The notes below the pieces were generated by a model. The model ran no database searches, was not told the origin of the DNA, and saw nothing but the letters and a program-made list of their open reading frames with translations. A stretch of DNA of 64,000 nucleotides from Misgurnus anguillicaudatus (Eukaryota; Chordata; Actinopteri; Cypriniformes; Cobitidae), in contig NC_073358.2 in NCBI RefSeq assembly GCF_027580225.2, positions 50,391,501-50,455,500 of the forward strand. The letters are read 5' to 3'. Below are positions 34,801 to 46,400 of this stretch, piece after piece. The position numbers and the translations under genes were made by a program. Each line of letters begins with the position of its first letter. Position 1 is the stretch's first letter.

Positions 34801-37441
34801 CCTGCTGGTTTCCTACTGGACTCCTGCTGATTTCCTGCAGGAATCCTGCATGACGTATGTAGGAATTATAAAGGAAACCTGCGGGAATCCTGTAGAAGAC
34901 TTACAGGAAACCTACCCACTAATGTTAAATTCCTACAGGACTTCTGCAGCAATCCTAAAAGAATCCAGTCGAACAAAACACTTCTTAAAGTCAAGGATAT
35001 GCGCCTCATATTTAATAAGCACATCAGAAAAGAATTGAGAAACAACTTCATAAAATGTAACTGATTAGTATTTATTAACACACAAGGGTCTGGAAAATAA
35101 CAAAATATAAAGATGAACATTCTGAGCAGAACTTGTAACCATCACAGCAAAAACAACACTGCACTCTAGAAAGAAATAAAGAGACATTATAGCTATAATA
35201 TAGGTACACAGCATAAAATTACATGTTAAAGTGAATGCCCTCACTTATGAGCTTCACCTCTCAGTATTGCATTGTAACACAGTCCCTTTTTTGTTGCCTA
35301 AGAAAGTGAAAGATAAATAGACCTATGATACATGTACAGACACATTTATGCTTTTATACAGTTGTTATGAAACAAAATGTGTAATTAATAATGCTTGAAA
35401 AGGAAACAATCTATTCAGAATGTGAAACCTGTTTACGAGTTTGTGTTCATCGTTCATTTTTTCTCGTAAAGAAGCCCTAAGAAACTTCCGTGGAGTTTCT
35501 GGAAATTTCTTCTGAACAGTGTCTGAAAGAGAAATTACAGCAACAACTTCAGTGTGAGAATAAAATAGTAATATTCAGAGACATTTGAAGAGCTTATATT
35601 TAAAAGCCGCTAAACGCCACTTCCATCAAAAATGTAATAAAATAACGAGATATAATGAGATAATGATATTGACAGAATCCATTAAGAGTTTGTTGTTAGA
35701 GCAAACATACAAATATACACTGAAAAAAATGATTCATTGAATTTAATCAATTTTTTAAGGTAAGTGGTTGCAATCAATTTATTTAAGCTACACTTAAACA
35801 AAAAAGATTAGTAAAGTAAAACAAAATATAAAACTTTTGTTTAAATGTAGCTTAAATAAATTGATTGCAACATACTTAAAAAATTTATTAAATTCAATGA
35901 ATCATTTTTTTCAGTGTATAAAAAACAATGTAAAACAAAAAAGATAAAAAAACATTTTTATACCTAAAACAAGCTCGACTTTTACTAGGTCTAATGGAGG
36001 CTTGGCTTGTGAATCTTTATTGGCATTTCCAATTTTTCCAGATAGGCTGTGTGTAGCCAGTGTGCCTCTTCCAAAAACAGCCACAGCTAAATCTTTAACC
36101 ATGGCTGACCATGATGTGCCTCCTCTTCCACATGCTTGGAACGTCTCTTTCATGATGTTTAATTTTTTGTGGATTTCGACCTGTACAAAAAACACATTTA
36201 TTATAATATAGCAGGTAAAATTAGTAAAGCATGTTTTAAGGTAGAATTGCATAAATTTCTTGAAATCTGCATTTTATACGTATAATGTACTTATTTTTCA
36301 GTATAAATTTATGCTTTACATAATCACAAAATTCAAAGTGTTTTGAAAAGGATATTTAAAAATAAATTTCTCACATGTTCCTGTTCAGAAGATCTGAGAT
36401 CGGAATTGGTTGGTTGAAGGGCAGTACAAGCCGCAACTGTTATGTTGCTGGTTGGTGCAGCGTGCTTGTTTACACTGCTTTTAGGTAGCACCTCTTCAAA
36501 TCTGTTAATAATCTCTAATGTTGAATAAATAGAATCGAATGTTCAAAAAAACTCTGTAATACATATCTTAAAAGCAAAGAAAAAAAATGTTAACATGTGT
36601 ATATATAGCCTACCTTTTTGTAGTTTAAAGTTCAGGGCCTTTAGCTCCTGATTCTCTGTTCTGAGGACCTTGATCTCCCTTCTCATATCATTTATTGTGT
36701 TGTTTTCATTGTTTTTTTCCTGTATTTTATTAAACAACAGTGTGTCTTTTTGTGATTTTCCCACCTAAGTAAGAGACAAAACATAAAGTTTGATAACATC
36801 AGTAGCATGCAATTGGCAAACAAATATAATGATAAATGGATATTATCCGGAAGTTAAAATTTACTTTTTTAGGTCTCTTTTCTGGACTTGATGTTGGACT
36901 ATTTTCTGGACTAAATATTTGCTTCCTTTTAACAGCTCTCTTTTCAGGCAGCTTGCACTCCTCTTTCTGCTTCCTCTCTAACTCTATCTGATGTAAACAT
37001 TTCAGTAGCTTGTCCTTATTTTCTGTACAGGAGAAGGTTTGTTATTTCAAATGAATAGTTTAGATTCAGGTTACATAGCTTTTGTACATGTACAGTTTAT
37101 AGGAGCATAAAAAGAATTTAAATCTAAATGTGTATATACTTGTTTACTTGTCTAACCCTAATTGACAAATTTCCTATATATTTTAAATAGCTATCTTCTT
37201 TTGATTAAAAGCATTTGCTAAATAAAAAATACATTTACCACTCAGCTTGAGAACAATTGCTGGAGAGCTTTCATCTTCATATTTAACATCAACGACATCC
37301 CCCTCATGAACTACACCGCTTTGAAGAATGTCTTTTCGCTTGACAATGTCAAGAGATGCTTCCAGTTCTTTCCATTCAATTAATGCCCACATGTTGCCTA
37401 GGCAGTAAACAATATAAAGATAACATGTATTCTGAGAGAGA

Positions 37442-37487
<46 letters not shown>

Positions 37488-40400
37488 GACAGAGAGAGAG
37501 AGAGAGATTGGAGGATTTCTTTTTTTGGCAAAAATAACACAAACCAACTTCAGTGGGGTTTTAAGCTGTTAATATAATAACCTATGTTAGTAAACACGGT
37601 ATATATAATATCTTTGCTATTTATAGAAAGTCTTACAAAATTTTCATCTACATTCTTCAACAGTGTTTTTGTTTTTGCATTAAAGTATTTTAATTGATGA
37701 AAATGTAAGTTCAACTCACCTAAATCACCGAAAGATGGCGCAGTTACGACAATCGTCTTGGTCTGGAAAACACAGCGCGTGACCTTTTCTCGAGTGTTTG
37801 CGCAAGCAACAAAATAACGGAAATTTAAGATAAACAAAGTAACCAGGCAACAACATAACAGACCCGTTTCACTGTAAGTATAACATTTATTTTATTAATT
37901 TTAATAATATTATAAAATGTATATTATACAGTTTATTTTCTTTATTTACAATATTATATACTACTTTTAAAACGTTTAGGGTCACTTAGATTAAGTTACT
38001 TATTCATATTTTTACACATTTAGAAAATGTAATCATGGTAAAAAGTAAACAATAATGTCTAAACTAGAAAAGTATTCAAAAAAAATGGAAAAATATACAC
38101 TTAACATTTTATATAACTTGCTAAATTATATTTTTGTCTACAAAACTACTTTCAAACATTTAAGCAAACATATTTTGCAAAGTTTTCAAGATCATGAGAA
38201 ACATTTTAGTCACGTGACCCTAAATCTAGGCTATATCTTAACATTGTTAGTTTTTAATATGCAGCAATAATCAGAGGTTAATTTTGCAGGAAGTAAAGAC
38301 AATGGAGTACAAGTTGTACCTACAACACAAGAGAATAATTCCAACAGCTACCAAAAGAAGATGGAGTGATAGTCAAAAAGGTACTGCTAAACATTGTATT
38401 GGAAATATGATTGTCTTTTAAGTATTTAATGTGGAGCTTAAGTTTTTTTCTGTTGCTTTAAGGTTTTAGGAAACATTACAAAACATGGTTACAAGATCCA
38501 ATGCATCAAGTAAGTACAAACCTTGCATATGATAAAAGCTTAAATGCAAATTATGTCTCATACTATTGTAATGTGCTTCCTTTGTACACTAACACATGTC
38601 ATAATTATAAGTATCACCATAAATTATCTTTCAATTTAAGCACCAAAATAAGCTATCTATATATGTTAGCTTGGGCTATCTATTGACTACATGTTTCTGA
38701 TTGCCAGGATGCCACATCTAATTGTGAAGAGGAAAGCAGTTCCCACTGTAACAAGCCACCACATCATTCCACAGTAGGTTGCTACTAATTCAGCTGTTCC
38801 TATTACTGTAATGTATTCTGTCTTTTAACCGTACTTGTTCATTGCCCTATTTGCCAGGATGACACATCTGAAAGTGAAGAAGAGAACAGTTCCCAATGTA
38901 ACAAGCCACCACATCATTTCACAGTAGGTTGCTACTAATTCAGCTGTTCCTTTTACTGTAATGTATTCTGTCTGTTAACCGTACTTGTTCATTGCCCTAT
39001 TTGCCAGGATGACACATCTGAAAGTGAAGAAGAGGAGTGGGACGAACTCAACACAACACTACATCATAACATGGTAAAAAACACATTTTCTTTAAGAAAT
39101 TAAAATAAAATTGCATTTATCAATGCTTGTAGTTTGTGTACAGAGTAACTATTTGTTCATTTGTGATAGCAAGGAGAATCTGACAATGAGAATGAACAAA
39201 ACTGGCATATGACACCCCCTAAGGACCCCACAGTAAGTACATCTGAAATGTCAACATCTGTATATACAGTACTTACATTTATCTTTTGTTTGCTCACTTC
39301 TTTAACTATTATATTTTTATCATGTCTCTCGATCCTTAAGCAAACTTTAACTCTTCTTTTCAACTGTGTAATAGTGTAGTAAGTGTGTGGTGTAGATTTA
39401 ACAGAACAAAAGAAGAATATTTATTTATTTCAGATGGATGTTGAAGGACATGGCAACATGGACAATAATGCTGATGAGAACCCAAGAGCTGTGAAAGACA
39501 AAATATATCCCACCGCTAGGATTACTAAAGAAGAATCCCAGTTGTCAATTTTATCCTATGCTCTTAGGCATACCACAACAAAATCTGCTCTTGGTGATTT
39601 ATTAGATCTAATTAATTTACATTGTCCAGAAGGAACCAATGGAGCACCAAATAGTCTATACATGTTCATGAAAGAATTTGATTGTAACTCATTTGAAATT
39701 GTGTACATCTGCCCCACATGTCATCATTACTTTGGTAATGAAATCCCAGCAAATTGTGCTTCATGTGGTTCTGAACCTGGGGATAAGAACTCTCTTATTG
39801 AATCTGGTGACATGTTCATGAAATTATCAATCAGAAAGCAACTTGAAGAAAAAATATTGGATTCTGAATTTAAAACAGCCCTGGATTACAAATGGACCAG
39901 AGTTAAAAGCAGTCCAGACAGTGTCCAAGATATATTTGATGGTGCAATGTATAAATCGGTAGATCTTCTGAATGATCCAGGTCAATTTAACCTTTCACTC
40001 ACATGGAATGTTGATGGTGTCCCTATTTTTAAATCATCGCCTTTTCACATTTGGCCAATTCAAGTTGTAATTAATGAACTTCCTCCTGATATGAGAAATA
40101 AGCATGTGCTCCTGGCAGGTTTGTGGTTTGGTGCTTCTAAGCCTGAAATGAATTATTTTCTTCAGGCCTTTGTTGATGAGTGCATTCAGTTAGAGCAAGA
40201 AGGTCTGTTAGTACAGCACAGAGGACAAAGTACACAAATGCGTGTGTTCAATCTTGTCTGTGTGTGTGATTCTGTTGCTCGCTGCTCTGTGCAAAACACA
40301 AAGCAATTTAATGGGGAATATGGATGCAACTGGTGTTATAAGAAGGGAGAAATAGTTGCCAAAGGAAATGGTTTTACTAGGGTGTATGCTTCACAACAAA

Positions 40401-43400
40401 GAGATGCAAGACCACGTACCCACAGTCAGCATTTTGATGATGTTAAAAGAGCAGTTGAAACTGGCACATGTGTTAATGGGGTCAAAGGGCCATCCCCTTT
40501 AATGTTCTTAATGTATTTTAATATGATTCTGGGATTTTCTTTTGATTACATGCATGGGATTTTACTCGGTGTTAGTAGGCAATTCACGACTCTATGGTTT
40601 GATTCAATGTACCATGGAGAGAGATGGTATTTGGGAAGATTAGTTACGACCATTGACCAACGCCTTTTTAAAATCAAACCACCAGTTAATATTACAAGAC
40701 CTCCACGCTCTGTTAGGTTGCGCAAATTCTGGAAGGCTTCAGAATATAGGAATTTCCTTTTATTTTATAGTATTCCATGCCTGATTGGCATCTTACCATC
40801 TGACTATCTGGAGCACCTACTACTTCTTGTCCAAGCAACTTACTGTCTATTAAAAGATGACATGTCCTCTCATGACATTGATGTAGCTGAACACCTATTA
40901 AAAACGTTTGTGAGCCGCTTTGAAAGATTGTATGGCAAATGTCATGTCAGTTTTAATGTGCACATTTTGGAGCATGCTGCACAGTCGGTACGAAACTGGG
41001 GTCCACTATGGTGCCAAAGTGCATTTATTTTTGAAAGTCACAATGGTACCTTGCAAAAGCTCTTTCATGGCACCCAGGCTGTTCCAGAACAAATAGTTAA
41101 TAGCTTTTCCCTTTTTCAAAGTGTTCCAAGACTATTTTCTACTGTTTACAATGGCAGTGTTAAAAAAACAAGCACATACTTTGTTGAGCGTATGCTACGT
41201 GGGTACAAACTTGCCACAAACTGTGTTAAAAAAAACAAACACAATATTTCAGGGCTCACCTATACTAAGAGCACCAACACCAAGGGAGGCGTTTCTGTTA
41301 CGAGAGCAAAACATTCATGTTGACCAATGTGCATTTTTTTTAAGAGCTTTAATTAATGGAAACAGGGTTCATTCAAAAGCAAGCACAACACTGTAAATAA
41401 GAGTTAACCACGCAGTTTTAACAGAACAAGGCACAATGTCACTGTTCAGATCATTTGTTGATGTGGGTCTTGACACAGGCTATGCCTTTATTGATCCAAT
41501 TAGTACAACCAGGTTTAACATGGTTAAAGACAGACAAACAGGAACTATTTTGTCAGGGATAGTTACGGAAAATTATATCTCAAGTGATGTCAAATTAATC
41601 AAGTGCAATGAGATTAGAACAACTTGTGTTTACTTAAAAAATGTGGGATGTGTACATAATTTACTTTGCATTCAACCCAACAAATGGGAAGTTGACTGAT
41701 TTGTAGTCCAGAATTACCCTATCCTAAAGTCATTTTTGTCACATATTTACAATTTCAAACAAATAGCTTGAGCATTCTTGAACTTTTGCAGTTAATACAT
41801 ATGTACATAGGATACATATTGTTAATATATGTATGTGTATGCATCTGTGTGTTTGTTTGTTTGTTTGTGTGTGTGTATATATATATACATATGATATGAA
41901 ATAAGGATGTATTACTGATTTTCTCAAGGTCTAAGGCAGTCTGTGGACTGGACCTGGCTGAATTATAATTCTTATTCATTTTGTTTTTATTTGTTTGTCT
42001 ATTCCCTTTTGTTTTATTTGGAAAATGTATTTGGCCAGTTTAATTAATAAGCTCTGATTTTAATAAGTTTTTTTATGTTAAATCACACTGCTAAATAAAA
42101 TTACTTTGTGGACTGTTTACATCTATGTATATTTTTTTCATATCCCATGCAAAGTTATAGCAATATAACATGTACATTTGTCCTGCAGGTTTGTCTTACA
42201 TGACTTTTAAATTATTAGTAATGAAGTCTATCACTTGATAAACTCTTTTGAGTCCATCAGAAATGTAACATATAGCAACACCTTACATAAAATCTTTATT
42301 TTAAATCCGGCAGGAATCATTTCTGTAGTGTTGAACAGTCCTAAAGGATTCCTGTAGGTAAATAATGAACAACCTGCAGGAATTCTTCATTCCTGGATGA
42401 CATTGCACAATCCTAGGACAAGTGTGTGAACAGACCTACAGGACTTCTACAGTATAGGTAATAAATCCTGCAGGAATCCTACATTCCTGTAGGATACACA
42501 GTCCTGCAGGAATAACCCTGTCCTGTAGGATTTTTATTCTATCACACAGGAATCCTGCACATAACTACAGTCCTTCATAATTCCTGCAGGACATTTAACA
42601 GTCCTACAGACATGTCTGCAGACATACCTACAGGATTCCTGTAGGTATATGATAAAACCTGCAGGAATTCTTCATTCCTGCAGGACATTACACAGTCCTA
42701 CAGGACAAGTATGTGAACAGACCTACAGGACTCCTGCAGGAATGTGCCCTGTCCTGCAGGATTTTTGTTCTGTCCTACAGGATTCCTGCACATAGGACCA
42801 AAATCCTACAGGAATCCTGCAGGATTTTTTTGTAAGGGAAGGGTGTTACCAGATTTCACACTGAGCGGTGTAAATCAAACCACGCCTCCACTTAACATTT
42901 CCTGTCAGGGATTTTACCGCCATTTTCTTTCAAAGGAGGACTGAAGAGATGAGGTAAATAAGTTTAATAATATTTACATGGTTTAGCTAAATTAAACTGT
43001 TATTTCTCTGTCTGACTCTACGCAGCCATTTGCCAAAAAACCTAAATAAGATATTTGTTCGTTATTTGGTTCAGTTTAATCAGAGCTACGTTGTGTTACG
43101 TTGTTCCCTTGTTAGTTTGGTATAAAGTTAAACTGCTAGCTAAAAGTTTTAACCAAGAAGGATAATATTAACAGGAGATATGAATGAATGTAAAAATTGA
43201 ACCATGATAAAACGCGACATGCACTACAAATTGAAGGTATGAAATTAAGTTAAATGAAAACTTGTTTATTCACCATATGATGCTCGTTATGAGGTAATCA
43301 TATAGGCTAGATACCGTGAGTTAACGAGGTCGTTTACATGCACGTGAGTGCACGGATATCGGTTAATTATTCAAATTACTGAAAAACACGGAGAAAACCG

Positions 43401-46400
43401 CAACCGCATCGTTATGTGTTTTTTTTTTAGATGTATGCAAACAGGGAAAATATCGCCACATCAACAATTCATTTTACCTCAGAATATGCACAGATTGGAT
43501 GCATTGTGTGTTGTAAGCTTTTCGTGGCGCTAGATGTCAGACAGATGCAAATACATACGAAAGTGTAAAACGTGTATGGCGAACATTTGTTTTTCTGTCA
43601 TTATAGATGCTAGTTTGGTGAAAGTACACACTGAGTGCTTCAAATCATTCAGAAGAGATGCTGTTTTTAAGGGCAGTTTATTAAAGAAGACCTGACATGG
43701 ATGACTTCCAATGAGAAACGACTGCTAATACTTATATAAATTCATTACAGAAGGTAAGTTTATATATTTATACATATAAATCATTTTATTTGACATAACT
43801 GAACAGTTAACCAATCTTTTTAGTATAGTTTTGTACATATTATGGTTATTAATCAGGCAAGAAAGTGACATGACCTGCTGCCAACTTTAATAAAAATATA
43901 TTATCTTCTCATACATCGTTTTGCTATTGATATCATATTAAATAGCAATCAAATTGATTACTATTTTGAAAATGTATAATTGAAGATTCATATTGTCTTG
44001 AGTGCTGTTTTTAATATAAAAAGAATGTTGAGTTTTCAGAGTCTTTATTGTCATTTTTTTGTGATAGGACCCTACCAGACTATTTGAATACGGCATACCC
44101 ATGAATTCTGGAACTGTTATTTCTTAACCCAGTTTGGAGGATAAGAGCTTACCAACTATGTGAGTACACACAGTACTTTAGTACTGTACACTGTCTCTAA
44201 CATGATTATACTGAGATAATTTTGATTCAAATAACGGTTAAAACTGCATCCATTTTGGTATTTTCTTGACCCTTTTTGTCTTTGAAAATCTGCAGAAATA
44301 TGCTGAGGTGATGTATTGCAAAATAGCCAACATACAACAATTAAAGGATAATTGCAGCCTATATCCTGATGAAGATATGGATGACCCTCTGTCTGGTCAA
44401 TAGAAGTTTAAATATGGTAAGTGTAAATGGGTTTGCTACTTTTACGGTTTTAAAGTTTAACTGTATACTCATGGTGTTTAAATTCTGTTTTGCTAGGATG
44501 GGACAGTGATGTGGCAGCTCTTCCCTGGCTCATTCACCTCTTGCCTTCATTTGTGAAAGGAAGAAAGACTGGAGAGGGTCAATGTGCAACTGAAGCTACT
44601 GATTGTGCTGTGTAAGTTTTTTTTTGGTATTTTGTTCTAGTTGTTTATTCAGCAGTTAGTTTGCTTGCATTGTTCACCCCATGTAAATGCATACAAGTTC
44701 ATAAATACACATCAAATACATTCGTCAAATACACTCTTTTAAAACACTTAGGTGATGAGCATCAATCCATGCTTTGAGGTGGATGGATCAGCACAGCCCT
44801 GCCTGCTCTGCGTTGGGAACAAAAGTTGCATTCAGATTTTTTACATCATTCTGGACCAAAAAGCCATTCCCTGCATGATGAAGACCACTGATGCAGCCTT
44901 CCACTACATCATGAGTAAAACAACTACAGAACTAAATACCAGGTTGGAACGTGTTTAAGAAAAATGAAACGTCTTTTGAATTGAAATGTCTGTTTTGTTA
45001 TGGATAAATCTTTAGTATTGTGAAGGATAAGCATTTCTGCTTGCCAGTAAGGTAATTGCAGTGTATTTTAATGTTCAAGTTTTGAGTAGGGTGGCTAATT
45101 TTTTTTAACTCTTATTTGATTTATTAAAGACCTTTATAATAAGTGGTTTTTATGTCACTGCGCTGTGGTATAAGATAACTTTCATTATTCCATACTGTAT
45201 TCTGTTTCTAATTGTAGCTGAGGTATTTAAATAAGCAGTGTTAAATGCAAAGTGTTGTGTGTATCAATGTAAATATTAAATGTGATTTACTTTAATAAAA
45301 AGAGGTTTTGCAATATTTCTTGTCATTTTTCTTTTATAGAAACAACCCATTAGCAACAAAAGTGGCTATTACTCAGTATTTTAACACTTAACATTGTTGA
45401 ATTCACATTACACTGGTGTTGACCTTAAATTAGGAGTGTTAATTTTTAACACTGTATTTCTGTGCCAACACCAGTGTAGTGTGGAAACAACAATGAATAG
45501 TGTTGAACAAAGTGTAAAATTTAACAATATTGAGTGTTAAATTAACATATAATGGGTGTTGTTAAATTAACACTACACTTTTGACTAAATTAACACAGTG
45601 TAGTGTGGACACATATACACACTTTGCCGGTGTTAAATTTGACACCGTGGGTGTTATTTTAACACCAGTGATTTTGCTGTGTAGCAACACCTTCAAATCA
45701 CCTTCAAATCACCAACAACACCACCACAGCATTTTTTATTTTATTGGCAATTTTTTTCATGGGCACCCCTCCACACAAACACACACATATATTTTGTCCC
45801 ATTTTTTGTATGAATGTTCTCAGAAGTTGTAGACGTGCTTGACACAATCGCACTTCTGACGTTAGTAAAACATAAATACTGTATATGTTTCATGTACTGT
45901 ATAAACATCAGCTTTCTTGTCACATGCAGCCAGAAATGCCTTGTAAAATGATGGATTCGCATGAAAATTAGGGCCATGGAATGAAAGCTCAAACAACAGA
46001 TCACTTGTGTTCACTGTACTGTTTGTTGTTATTTGTCTTTAAGGCACGACTAGCGTTTTTTATTTAAGACGAAAACTGAGAAAACAATTCTTCCATTGTA
46101 TGGAAGTACAAAACTTATATTTTGAGTTTGAAATATATAAATGCAATATTGGTGGAGACCAGGGATAGTTTTTTAACCTCAGTTTTACCCCATTTTTTAC
46201 TTGCATACCTTGACATTAACTATTCTAAAAATCTATTGAACTTTGTGAGACTTTAAAAACCTGCTGTTTACATTGAGAAGATATTTCACAATATAATGTA
46301 AATATATCTTAAAGGGATAGTTCACCCAAAAATGAAAATTCGTCATTATTTAATTACCCTCAAGTTGTTACAAACCATATTTCTTTGAGGAAGATATTTG

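Larger units (their letters stand above)
33785..42838. mobile_element. Nested 9-kb two-gene DNA transposon (TNP2/CACTA-like plus BEN)
   Basis: The left end CCCTTACAAAAAAAATCCTG and the inverse of the right end CCCTTACAAAAAAATCCTGC define terminal inverted repeats. Both ends continue into long blocks of TCCTGCAGGA-type repeats. Between them lie two divergent genes sharing a short promoter region near 37840-37860: a transposase on + (38302-41323) and a BEN-domain protein on - (35365-37392). A two-gene plan with subterminal repeats is like plant CACTA elements, but the termini do not start CACTA and no clear 3-bp duplication is visible (only AA on both sides). Confidence 0.8.
33643..45681. mobile_element. 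Outer DNA transposon inserted at TA in the minisatellite
   Basis: The left end CACAGCAAAATCACCAGTGT and the right end (inverse strand) CACAGCAAAATCACTGGTGT form terminal inverted repeats. TA flanks both sides (33641-33642 and 45682-45683). Removing the element and one TA restores the minisatellite string CTGCATAGCAACACC. Subterminal sequence is rich in GTGTTAA / TTAACAC repeats. Its own sequence is 33643-33784 plus 42839-45681, the rest being the nested element. A TA duplication fits Tc1/mariner-like or related elements, but no matching transposase was recognised. Confidence 0.8.

Noticed and set aside
33740..35038. A 432-codon open frame with repeated VSYRNPAGFLQ-like residues
   Set aside because: It is a by-product of the roughly 20-base subterminal repeat. 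Two other frames over the same DNA give similar repetitive peptides. There is no splice context or domain.
33785..42838. Classical CACTA assignment for the nested transposon
   Set aside because: The protein resembles TNP2-type transposases, but the ends start CCCTTAC rather than CACTA/CACTG and a 3-bp target duplication is not visible. Only similarity to the group is claimed.
42744..42944. Short open frame across the right end of the nested transposon
   Set aside because: It spans the transposon terminus and is composed of the subterminal repeat. There are no gene signals.
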